Shown piece by piece: positions 50,341-60,905 of a DNA stretch of 64,000 nucleotides. The notes below the pieces were generated by a model that saw nothing but the letters and a program-made list of their open reading frames with translations, searched no databases and was not told where the DNA came from. Each line of letters begins with the position of its first letter. The first letter of the stretch is position 1. Source of the stretch: Blasia pusilla (lineage: Eukaryota; Marchantiophyta; Marchantiopsida; Blasiales); assembly GCA_050084515.1 (NCBI GenBank), contig CM114275.1, positions 20,584,001 to 20,648,000 on the forward strand, written 5' to 3'. A program made the position numbers and the translations under genes.

Positions 50341-52400
50341 ATCTTTTGGGACACTTGTATGTGCCAAATGGGCCTTCCAGAGGCAGGCATACACCTGGTA
50401 GCCTTTTTGTAGCCTTCGAGCTGATAAATGTAGGAGTAGCAAGGTAGAGAAGGGAGAGGAGGAAGCGCATTCTAACGGTGGGTGGAGGAGGAACTTCAGC
50501 GAAAATCACGTCCGGAACATCCGTAGCCGAGGAGGGTGGCTAGAAACTTGATTACAGCTGCTAGCTGAGCAGAGTGGCAGAAAGCTCTTATCACAGGCTC
50601 TTATCGAGAGTTTTCAAAGGTAATTTCTTGATATTTTTTACTACTCTTGTTGCCCACAAGTTTTGGGTCGTTTGTCCACTCTTTGAACTTGTGGAAATTT
50701 TCACCCTCTCTCTCTGAAATTTTTTATTCTCTCTGAATTCGACTCCATCTCCGAGGACGCTCGCTATAGATGTGTGAGTTAGTGAGGATCTCTGAATTCA
50801 ACTCCATCTACCCGGCACTGCCATGTGTTCTGGTGCCAAGTCCTGGAGAGCATAAAGGACAATGTCACTTGTCCATCCACAATCGTTGTCTCTACATCGA
50901 TTCGAGGATCGAGTCGTTGTTTGGAGTGACTTGATTCTGGTGAATTTGTAATTCACCAGAAGCTTCGGCCCCGAGGTAGCCAACACCAAGCTGTTGGAGA
51001 CGCAACACACCACCATCAACGCGATGATCCTCCTCAAATCCATCCTCCCTTACCCGCGCAACAACAAATCGACCACTCAGTGCTTGATCTTGACCTCGAG
51101 AGTAGGCAGACTCTGTGGATCTAAGCGTCTACGGTTTGCAAGGTCTGCTCGAAATCTGTCTGTTCACATAGCGATGGAAAAAAAGTAGAAGAATCTCAGT
51201 TCCACCAGAAATAGCAAGTAATACTTGACGTTCATGAGCAGACCTACACAAAACCAGCAAGGTACGGAAAGGCAATTTATAACGATGAGGGGCACCACAC
51301 ATCGGGATTTTACAGTTGCTTAGTGTTCACCAATTGAAGGACACACTCGTTTCGCCAATGTAGGATTCAAGGATTGCATAGGAGTGTCGTGGTCATCTTC
51401 GACGGAGGCACTTGAAAAATAGGAAAGAATCTGTCCAACGCTCGGGTGGTTAAGGAGGTGGACGAGGATTCGACTCACGTGTTGGTCGAAGGCTGCATTT
51501 CAATCTTGGAAAGAAGCGAGGGGAGGAGCAGCGGAGAGAGCAGGTACAAATGGTGAAGCAGCAGGGCATAGCACATCAGAAATCGTACTCCATAGGCATA
51601 GCACATTAGAAATCAGGCTCGACACCATCTTGGAGAACGATCCCATTGTAACATTCTCCGAGAGCTCCCCTGTCATCAACTAAGACTGAAAGGTCACCTC
51701 ATCCCCCACCGTGAGACAACAGAGATTCGGGGCGGAGATCAGCAAGCTGGCTCGGTGATTAGATCAGGCCATACTGATCTCTTGGACAAATGCGAGACTG
51801 GATGGATTTCGCGCTCTCCCCGACAAATCCACTTCATGGATCGTCTGTGATCTCCTTACCTCTCCTTCTGTCTCTTAAAGTTCCCGCGATTGATGACGAG
51901 CTCCGCACTGAGCCAAATCGTAATGCGAGCTGCAAAAGAGACAGCGCACGGGCCACAGGAAGTTCTTCAAAAATATGAAATGCTTGAGGTTTTGGGACCA
52001 TCCATTCAAGTATCGTTGAATTCTGTTCAATAGCCCAAGGACTTGGAGCACGGGGATTCAGAGTAGTGGCGGATAGATTATAAGCCACTGAGCCAAATTG
52101 CAATTCAATCCTAGCTGCGGAACAGACACTGCATCGGCCAGAGGACCCTCGGAGATCCCCGACCTTCAGTCAATCACATCCGCCACACCACAAGTTATCT
52201 GAGTCGTCTCGGTCCATGCTCGCTGGTTTTTCACTTCCCATTGAACATTAGACATTGGATCTATAGAATTAAAGGGGATTTTAAATGTAGCAGACACTTT
52301 GGAGTATTGTTTATGAGGATGGGTAAGGGTCAGCACGTCGCGGGCTCAAGGCGCGTCACTGCTCGCTCCCCGCTTCAATCCCAAACTACATGTGTGCTTC
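50341..52400. other. Helitron 5' region, possible captured sequence, unrecognised
   Basis: Short frames only. A segment starting GAGCCAAAT at about 51911 partly repeats at about 52088 (CTGCAAAAGAGACAGCGCAC against CTGCGGAACAGACACTGCAT). GC content here is higher than in the Rep/helicase part. Helitrons often capture host gene pieces, but I cannot name a donor. Confidence 0.35.
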
Positions 52401-52539
52401 CTTCAATTTGTAGTATTTGTTACAAAAATTTTCTCAGTTTTATATTTCCAATTCAGTTGTATTATTATTTATATTTAATATATGGTTAATATTGAAAATT
52501 GATAACCAGTTTTTTATTTGCAGCCAATTCTATTGCTTG

Positions 52540-53526
52540 TACGAAGTGAGCTTGAGTTGTGTGATGTCAACACTCTCCAGGAGATGCCAAAGTCCTTTAT
52601 TTGTGAAAACTATTGTTGAGAGTGGAAGTCCAGAATATGTGGTATATAGAGACGAGAAGCTCAAATTTTTGTTCTCTTGCTTGCAACGAAAAACGAATAT
52701 GATTTCATGTATATCCTAATTTGTCCACTCCTCCTTCGTATGCTTGCAATGAGGTTAAGGAGGTTAAGGAAGTTGGGAGAGACAAAGAAGTTGTGGGTAA
52801 CGTCAATAGCTATGAGGGATATTCCATAGATATATGCCTTGGTCTTGAAGATCTAGAGGATGTAGAATATACCTCCACTTCCCTCTATGATTCAGAGGGA
52901 TGGTATGTTGGTGATAAATTTGATAGGGAGTATACGCATATCGATTATAGCGATATAGATAGTAGTGGTGATATCAATGAGATTGGAGAGCGTAATTAGC
53001 CTTGAGAGTATTTTATTTCAAACTATGAAAACTCTCTTATATGTTTTCTTTTGTTATATATGAAATTATTTATATGTAATGACTTGTTGCAGATTTTGAA
53101 GGTTAACGTTGTGGCGATTCGGAAGCAACGTATGAGCAAGTGAATATTTTAAAAATAATGGGGCAAGGTAGTGACGGTGAGTCATATGTTCCTCTTGGTG
53201 AAGAAGAATTTGAGCCTATGCCAACAAATCCAAAACGAACTGAAGTTGTACAAGTTTCAAGTGATAGATATGTTCCAACACCTGTTTTTTATGAGGAAGT
53301 AGATAATAAGTGCACGATTGTACCAATTGAGGACATAAGGCAAGTTGTTGAAAAGGGTGTAGCAATAGTTCTATCAACCCATGTGGTAGAACCTATTAAT
53401 GAATGTATTAACATTGTGTTATCCCAAGGTGAGGAGGAAGAAGGAGATACATGTTCGACTAACGATTGTATTCCTTCCACCGAGCCTATATCTTCAGGGC
53501 ATTCATTTTGGTTCCAGACGCCTTAG
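52540..53526 (+). pseudogene. Acidic open frames upstream of Helitron Rep
   Basis: Two frames, 52721-52999 (rich in Asp, Glu and Tyr) and 53140-53526 (rich in Glu, Val and Thr), lie upstream of Rep and could be N-terminal exons of the same protein. A GT-AG intron between them is plausible (about 53000-53095). I recognise no domain. Confidence 0.4.
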
Positions 53527-54049
53527 GGTCTGGGTCTTGAATTCTTAGTAGTGGTCATTCTCATGACTCTGATGACTTAAGTGAAATTAGTTCTGCTCAC
53601 TCTCATTTTATATTAGATTCTTTGTCTTTCTGAAAAATGATGTCTAAAAAATTTACCATTTTTGGGATTTATATCTATGAATTGGTGGAGTTTTTATTTT
53701 CTTAGATTCAAAATCCCATATTTGTAATTATTTGAAAAACATGCTTTGTTGTAGAATAAATTCTTATATGATGGATAACGATCAAGTTTTAGGGAAAAAT
53801 GGTAAAAGGCCTCTCTTTAGCATCACAAACTTTGGGGCAACACTGATCTTGCGTCTAAGAAGGCGAAAAAAGCAAAGTATCAAAGGAAGAGATGAGCGCT
53901 TTAGGATACGCCCTTTGTACTTCCTTGTACAACTACTATGGCTGAAATGTAAGGTTTTTAGCAATATTTTAATTTTAAGAAAATAAAAATTTTGAAGTAT
54001 ATTATGGCAGGAAATCTTTATTTAATTTTTTTCTTTTTCATATTTGTAG

Positions 54050-54560
54050 ACTTCCAAATCCAGGACGAGTACGTGAAATGCTTAAAGTTGCAAGAGCTCA
54101 AAGACAAATGCAGAGAGATTTGAATATGGATCTGAGGTATCCTTTTACTTCATTTCTCTAAATTTTTATTTTTTGATTATAATGATTGCGCCAAATTTTG
54201 GCTTATGTAGTTTATGAACTGAAAATGTTTGTTTTGCAGGCCAGTAACAACAATATCAAATATGGAAGAACCTTCTAATGTTATGGTTACGTCATCTCCT
54301 ATGTATGTTTCTATTTTATGACACTTATTTTATTTCAATAAGTTCCTTTTTTTTCCTAATGTGAAGTTTCCAAAATTAAAATTTTAAATTTTTTTTTATT
54401 GTGGTCTCCCTTTTCCTTCCAACCCTCAACGATTACATGACTTGCTTCGAGTTGCACAAGCCGAAGGCCAAAGACGCAGACATGCTGATCTCCTTCAACT
54501 TCCTAATGGGAAGAATATTACAAATTCATCGATTAGGAAGAATGCTTCTACAGGTCTATA
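54050..54560 (+). pseudogene. Repeated short exons with NPxRxxxxLRVAxAxxQ motif
   Basis: The exon at 54050-54136 encodes NPGRVREMLKVARAQRQMQR and ends at a GT donor. Near 54421 comes NPQRLHDLLRVAQAEGQRRR. A third unit, NPQRVNDMLRVARANGQRWR, opens the next feature. The three units align without gaps and are separated by AT-rich introns, so this is an exon triplication in the Rep N-terminus. Confidence 0.7.
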
Positions 54561-54916
54561 TTCCACCCGAATAGGTCGTGCTCCAATTTAGGAAGTACTA
54601 GCTCCTTCAACTACGGTTGGAATTGATAACATTGACGTTGAAGATAATATAAGGTATCGTTTTGTTTTATATTTTCTTCAATTAATTCTTATATATATTT
54701 CTTATATTTTTGGTATGTTTTTTCTAAAATTTGGTTGTTTTTCATACCTATGATAAGGGCGCATGATGTGGTCCCTCAATTGATGACTGTTATTACCCAT
54801 TCTCTAGTGTACGTTTCTTTTCTACTGCCGTTTTATTTATTTATGCAATTTTCTTATTAATTGACGATAAATTATCGCTTTTTGCTAATATTACTTTGAA
54901 ATTGTATTCTTTGTAG

Positions 54917-55487
54917 TCTTCAAGTTCCCTCCAATCCTCAAAGAGTAAATGATATGCTTCGAGTTGCGCGAGCGAATGGCCAAAGATGGAGGCATGAAAG
55001 ATCATTACCTCATGAAAGATCTTCTGGCAATTGTTCAAGAAGGAATTCAATAGTTGAGAATAATGTTCTTGAGGTTTACTCGGAGGTAAACAAAGATCAT
55101 GTATTTCCTAATGTTCCAAATGTGACATGTGGAAGGGTGGTGGACTTGAGGAAGTTATTGAATATTGCACGTATACTTGAATTTGAAGAGATACATATCA
55201 GAATTCTTTGGTTGGGAGATCGTATTGATAGTAGTATGACTGGACGTTATAATATTGGATGCATGAATGATGTGTGTTCAAGTTGCGAAGCGCTACATTG
55301 GAAATGTGAGAGAGTTAAGTCATCAAAGTCTCCAAGCTCTCCTTTTGGGATGTGTTGTGAGCATGGCAAGGTTCAATTACCATATTTGAAGGCTTCACCT
55401 CCATTTCTATTTGAGTTGATTTCAGGTGTTACGTCAAATAGTTTGCATTTTTTGCGTAATGCACGAGCCTATAATAGTGCTCTCTAG
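54917..55487 (+). pseudogene. Helitron Rep, N-terminal zinc-finger-like region
   Basis: After the acceptor TTGTAG at 54916 comes the third repeat unit and then CSSCEALHWKCERV, FGMCCEHGKVQLPYLKASPP and FLRNARAYNSAL. The C-x2-C-x-A-x-H-W and C-C-x2-G-x-V-x-L-P patterns are those that precede the Rep domain in Helitrons. A stop at 55485-55487 interrupts before the next block. Confidence 0.85.
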
Positions 55488-56290
55488 AGGCAAGTTCAAA
55501 GGCTATCACTACTCTACAATTTGCTTCATTTTGACTTCAAATGAGAGCTAATGCTCAAGATCATAACATGCTATTGAGGTTTTGTCGTCTTACTCAAGAA
55601 TATATGGTAGATTTGTACGCAAGTATTGAGATGCAACGATTAACATGGATACGGTTACATCAAAAGGAGTTGAGAGCTGATTTATACAAAGGTGTGAGAG
55701 ATGCTATGATTGGACATGATAATGATGGTCATGCCATAGGGAAACGCATGATTTTACCTTCTTCTTTTATAGGAGAACCTCAACACATGCATCAATTGTA
55801 TCATGATGCCATGGCAATTTTGAGACATTTTGGGAAGCCTCATAACTTTTTGACTATGACTTGCAACCCTAAGTGGCCAGAGATTACTTCTGCTCTACTT
55901 CCCGGTCAAACAACCTCTGATCGTCCTGACTTAGTCGTACGCGTTTTCCAACAAAAAAAGAAAGAGATCTTGAGGCTTATAGTGGATAAGCATATTTTGG
56001 GGCGAGTGGTGGGATGTACTCATGTCGTGGAGTTTCGAAAGAGAGGTTTAGTACATGTGCATATTTTGATTATTCTTACCTCGGAGGATAAGCCAAAGAC
56101 AACATGTGATTTTGATGATATTATATCTGCTGACATTTCTGATCCGACTACTCATCCGAAGCTTCATGCGACTGTGAGAAATTGTACGATATGTGGACCT
56201 TGTGGAGTATTTAATCCCAATGAGCCGTGTACGGATAAACAACAAAAATATGTTCTAAGGGCTATCCAATGCGTTTTACCTCCATGACAA
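55488..56290 (+). pseudogene. Helitron Rep, HUH nuclease domain
   Basis: FFTMTCNPKWPEI-like LTMTCNPKWPEITSALLPG is present, then EFRKRGLVHVHILIIL with the two His of the HUH metal site. This domain would nick and join the element ends during rolling-circle transposition. An open frame of 248 codons starts at 55541. Confidence 0.92.
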
Positions 56291-56429
56291 TGGAGAACGA
56301 GGATGGATACCCTATTTATAAGCGATAATCTTTTTTACCTTTGTTTTAATTTTTTAAATATTGTAGGTGTAAATTCTTTGAAGTTCCATTTAAGATTTAA
56401 CATATTTTCCATAATTTTATTTATGTAGA

Positions 56430-56680
56430 TGTGATAATGGTAAGTCGATTCATAAGTCAAATCATGACTTCGATAATAGTTGGGTGGTTCCGTATAATCC
56501 GATGTTATGTACCTTATTTGATTGCCATATAAACTTGGAAATTATGAATAGCATATTGGCTGTGAAGTACTTCTACAAATATGTATATAAGGGATCAGAT
56601 GCCATATCCTATACATTGAGAAAAAGTACAACTACATAAGATATTGTTGATGAGACATCGTTATATCTTGATGCGAGGTA
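56430..56680 (+). pseudogene. Helitron Rep, catalytic tyrosine region
   Basis: VVPYNPMLCTLFDCHINLE and AVKYFYKYVYKG (about 56560-56595) match the tyrosine motif region of Helitron Rep, with the Tyr pair three residues apart as YFYKY. Confidence 0.85.
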
Positions 56681-56789
56681 CGTGAGTTTCTATTTTTGTT
56701 ATATTATTTTACAATTATTTTATAATATTGATAGGTTGGACTCTGACTATATTTACATTTTGTTTAAGGTATGTTTCTTTTTCATAAGC

Positions 56790-57530
56790 GTGTTGGAGAA
56801 TCTTCAAGTTTGGTCTACATGCTGAGCAACCAAGTATTGTAAGATTGGTTGTTCATCTCCCAAATAGCAAGATGGTATATTTTCATGATCGAGTTTCCTT
56901 GGGTAATATTCTAGAGCGGAGTAAGGAGACAACCCTCACTCAATGGTTTGCAAGTAATATATCTGATCCTACGGTTGGACATCTCTTTTATTTGGAATTT
57001 CCTTCCCATTTCTCTTGGAATAAGAAGACATGGGTTCGATGTAAACATGGAAGAAAAGGATGTGGACAGCCTATCGGTCGTTTGTATATGACTAATCCAA
57101 GTGAAATTTCTCTTATGTGTATATTTCTTATTTATCTAATAAATTTTAAACTTTATATAATATTATTTATTTTCTGGTTATTTAATATTTTAATTGTTTG
57201 TAAAATTATATAGGTGAAGGGGAGCGTCATTGGCTACGATTACTTCTTCATCATGTGAGAGGAGCTCAATCATTAGAGGATTTCAGGATGATTGATGATT
57301 TTGTTTATTCTACTTTTAAGGAAACAACTATTCATATGGGATTATTAGAAGACGACATGAAGGTTTTTTCTTGCTTTGAAGAGGCCGTTGAAATTTGTCC
57401 AGGTTATTTATTTGGACAAAATCGCTATTATTCTTTTGTACAATACGCCATGTATACTTGGTATGGTGTGGGAACGTTTCTTAGTTCCACTAATAGAAGA
57501 TCTTTTACATCAAAGGGGTGAGGTAATATG
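56790..57530 (+). pseudogene. Helitron Rep-helicase linker region
   Basis: HLPNSKMVYFHDRVSL, TQWFASNISDP, YLEFPSHFSWNKKTW and LLLHHVRGAQSLEDFRMIDD are conserved between Rep and helicase in plant Helitrons. An AT-rich intron (about 57120-57212) separates the two frames. Confidence 0.85.
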
Positions 57531-57689
57531 CATGCCTTCTTTATATTATTAAATTTATATTTAAAATTTTATATTTATTTTTCTATTGTCTTTAAATTTT
57601 TTCTATTTTTTTGTTATTTTATGCAAAGATTATAATTCTTGATCTTGCCTTGGACATTCAAACTATTAATCTTGTTTTAATAGAGATCC

Positions 57690-59479
57690 ATTACCATCAT
57701 CAAGATCATGATAAAAGTATGGCGGATTTCCCAGACATGCCTCAAGGTGACTTTTAGGCTCGGGATCTATCGATCTCGCGCTTAGAGAAAGAAGAACTTT
57801 GCTATGATCGTGAAATGCTTGTTGATCGTGTTCAACGAGGGGGGATTCATTGAATAATGGACAACGAGCTATATGGGATGTTGTCCATAATCTCTTTGAG
57901 AATGTGTTAGATGATGCACCACCTTCAGTAAGTGCATTTTATTTATGTATACTATTTGAAGATGTTTTTTTCTTAGTTTTCATTCTTTTGATTACTTGTG
58001 GCTAATTTGGGCGCTTTTAGAAAAAGTTATTCTTCATTGATGGTCCCGGTGGAACAGGAAAAACATTTTTATACAATCTTCTTCTTGCTAGCGTGCGAAG
58101 CAAGGGTTATATTGCTCTTGCCATTGCCTCTTCTGGTATTGCTGCTTTGTTACTAGATGGAGGCCGTGCTGTTCATTCTCGATTCAAGATTCCGATTCAG
58201 ATACACGAATCTCCCACTTGTAAGTAAGTTTATGTTGAAGATTTTGCTATCACTTTGCTTTATTTCCAAAATCGGGTTTCATTGTCTCGTTATTATTTTT
58301 ATATATTATGTATGAATATATCTTACTTATGTATTTCTTGTGTGTTTTCTAGCATATCTGTTAATAGTGACATTGCACGCCTTATACAAAATACAAAGTT
58401 GATCATATGGGATGAAGCTCCTTTGACGCACCGTCATGCTTTTGAGGTTGTTAATCTTCCTTTCCAAGATATCATGGGTTTAGTGGATCCTCCACTACGA
58501 GATTTGCCTTTTGGGGGCAAGATATTTCTATTTGGTGGTGATTACCGACAACTTCTTCATGTTGTTCGTCATGGTGATCGGCCAACTATTGTGTGTGCAA
58601 CCCTCAGAAGTGTTTGGAGATGATTTCATAAGGATTCCTGATCCAATGATTGTTAAGAGCCAGAGACTTAATGATTTGATTAAAATTGTGTATGGATATG
58701 ATATTGATAAGTGGAGTGATATTGACTTCTAAAGGGATACATCTATTCTTACAATAAAGAATACAACCGTGGATATTATTAATGCCGAAATTATGTCACA
58801 ATTTCCAAGAGAGGTAATACCAATACTTCACTAATGTCATTAGTTTATATAAAACAATGAGATTGTTTATTTGTAATATTGGTAGTTATCCTTTTCATTC
58901 TAATGATTGTTTGTCTTGTAGGAGCACACTCTTTTAAGTGCTGATTCGATAATTGAAGATGGGATGAGGTTGGTATACCCAACATAATTCTTGAATACAT
59001 GTTTGCCATCAGGACTGCCACCACATTGCTTAATTTTGAAGATTGGAGCTCCGATCATGCTATTACGGAATATGAATGGAGCAAAGGGGCAAGCAAACGG
59101 GACTCGTTTGGTGATTGTTGGATTTGGTCGACATGTTATAGATGATGTAATTTTGACAGGAAAAAATATTGGAGCTCGAGTGTTTACTCCACCCATTCCA
59201 TTGATTGCATCTGATTCAGGGTTACCTTTTGATTTACGGAGATTTCAATTTCTTATACGTCTAGTCTTTGCCATGACGATTAATAAATCTCAAGGTCAAA
59301 CATTAGAGAGAGATGGCATTTACTTGCCAAATCTTGTATTTTCTCATGAGCAATTATATGTTACCTTATCTAGAGTAAATTCTAACAAATCAATCCATAT
59401 GATGATTGGTAATCAAAATCCACCGAACAAAAATGGTGTTAGTATTAGAAATGTTGTATATCTTGAAATGTTACATTAA
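57690..59479 (+). pseudogene. Helitron Pif1-like helicase
   Basis: Walker A IDGPGGTGKTFLYN at about 58036-58077, SSGIAALLLDGGRAVHS, Walker B LIIWDEAPLTHRHAFE at about 58400, FGGKIFLFGGDYRQLLHVV, then [20 protein letters not shown] and [19 protein letters not shown], and [10 protein letters not shown]. Introns with GT-AG ends are visible near 57933-58019, 58222-58350 and 58813-58920. A stop at about 58984 and a shifted frame near 58620 disable it. The enzyme would unwind DNA during transposition. Confidence 0.92.
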
Positions 59480-59658
59480 TAAAGTATTAATTTCTTCTTC
59501 ATTTTTTCCAATGCAATATTTTATGTATACTTTGATAATAAATAAATAAATGGTATTTATATTAGAAATGCTGTATCCTTGAAATGTCACATTAATAAAA
59601 TAATAACTTCCTCTGCAATTTTCTCCAATACAATATTCTATATCTACTTTGACTGTAT
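59445..59658 (+). repeat. Tandem duplication at the Helitron 3' end
   Basis: ATTAGAAATGTTGTATATCT at 59445 and ATTAGAAATGCTGTATCCTT at about 59560 begin two similar units of about 100 bp, offset by about 115 bp. The duplicated part includes the last codons and stop region of the helicase. Confidence 0.8.
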
Positions 59659-59660
59659 AT

Positions 59661-60056
59661 ATATACATATCTTTGTCATAATAAACCCTAAAACTTGACG
59701 CCGGGAATTCTTACTAGTAAGAAAAAAAATACATGAGGTCTCAAACGAGTGGAGTGTTGACATGCGAGGTGCCATCTTCGAATCGCTCCTAGAAATCAAC
59801 GCTGGTTCTGGATGTGTCTTGCATTGCCGTCCGAAACGCTCTTGACAGAGCGCGAGAAAGCGAGAGGAAGGCAAACTCCGAACGTGTGCGATGAATTGCG
59901 ATAAAATTGGACTAGTAGAATGTCGGGTCCGTGGATATGAGCGTACCGACGTAGATACCGCTGATGAGTCCGAGTCCGTGCACAGGATTTGAAAATCGTC
60001 CTGTGGTCTTGGGAAACGATCTTTGAGTAGACGGGTAAAAGTGGATCCACCGAGAC
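59661..60056 (+). promoter_or_regulatory. TRAPPC6 upstream region
   Basis: GC content rises after about 59690, and this stretch ends at the TRAPPC6 start codon. It should contain the promoter and 5' UTR. A 16-bp palindrome, TTCTTACTAGTAAGAA, lies near 59707. No TATA box was confidently placed. Confidence 0.45.
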
Positions 60057-60905
60057 ATGGCCCGCGAGGTGGCGGAGAGTTGTGTGGACAGTGTGAATTT
60101 AGAGTTGGTGCACACTTATTGTATGCGCTTACATCCAACGAAACCCGAACTGGCTGCCCGGCGTATCGAAGCAATTGGATTTCAAGTTGGCCTGCAACTC
60201 GCGGAGAGGTAAGACCTGCTTGCTGTCGTCTAAGCCATTGTGGCGAAATATTGGAGTAGAAAATTCCATGTGTCATATGAAAAACAGACTTAAACAGACT
60301 TAGGGCTGGAAAACTGATCTGTATATTGGGAGATGGGAGAATCTTACGAACTCATTCTGTCTGTATTGATGCTATACCTCCTTTTTGTTTTCTGAGATGG
60401 TTCTGATTTCATTCAGTTATCGGACTGTGTTGCGAAGCCAAATTAGATCAGTAACCGGTAGAAGCATGTTCTTGCTTGGACTACTTGCACTGCTAGAGGT
60501 AAGGTGAGGGCAATTAGGACGGTGTCTCCGAAGTTCTCAAAAGTCGCGGATGCACACAATGAGGCTGATTGCCAATGGACTGCATGTTATTATAGGACTA
60601 GCTTGGATGAGTTTACGATGATCCATAAAATCAGGAGTATGGTCGACGTAGTCGATAACATTGCTTCCTAGTTCAGATGCTTGTTCTTGTGTCAGGGTAG
60701 ATATCTAGTGTACCACGAGCTTTCGATCCTGATTTGACACGCTGGTTTTTCTAATAAGGTAGTCTTGTCCTCTTATGTGGTTTGAAGATACACAAAGGAT
60801 CGACCGCGCTTTGGTGACCATTTAGAGGCAATTAAGTTTATTTGTAAAGACTTTTGGGCGGAAGTTTTCAAGAAGCAAATTGACAACCTGAAGACCAATC
60901 ATCGG
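60057..60905 (+). CDS. TRAPPC6: TRAPP subunit TRAPPC6/Trs33-like, first two coding exons (partial)
   Basis: Exon 1 is 60057-60208 and exon 2 is 60788-60905, joined by a GT-AG intron in phase 2, giving 90 residues. The protein starts [20 protein letters not shown], then [40 protein letters not shown] and [20 protein letters not shown]. This matches the N-terminal half of TRAPPC6 of the BET3-like family. The protein belongs to the TRAPP complex, which activates a Rab GTPase in ER-Golgi and trans-Golgi traffic. The next exon should start with G-T-F-V-L-Q and was not found by 64000, so the following intron exceeds 3 kb or the gene is broken. The Helitron ends about 0.4 kb upstream of the start. 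Confidence 0.92.

Larger units (their letters stand above)
50085..59660 (+). mobile_element. Helitron rolling-circle element, decayed, intron-containing
   Basis: It encodes a HUH Rep part and a Pif1-type helicase on the + strand, the hallmark of Helitrons. The 5' end is proposed at 50085, where A precedes TCTATACTATTATTG, similar to plant Helitron starts. No convincing CTRR end with a GC-rich hairpin was found, so the 3' limit is a guess. Coding blocks are separated by AT-rich introns with GT-AG ends. Stops (for example at about 58984) show it is no longer active. Confidence 0.75.

Noticed and set aside
50798-51043. Minus-strand frame with a signal-peptide-like start (MDLRRIIALMVVCCVSNS)
   Set aside because: No family recognised, short, and inside poorly conserved Helitron DNA. 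Could be a captured fragment but not supportable as a gene.
59960-60035. CTGATGAGTCC followed later by GAAA, resembling a hammerhead ribozyme core
   Set aside because: Stem II is weak with extra bases before GAAA, and no partner strand for stem I is found upstream. It lies in the TRAPPC6 leader. Judged chance.
59644-60276. 210-codon open frame on the minus strand
   Set aside because: It is antisense to TRAPPC6 exon 1 and its leader, and has no recognisable domain. A shadow frame in GC-richer sequence.
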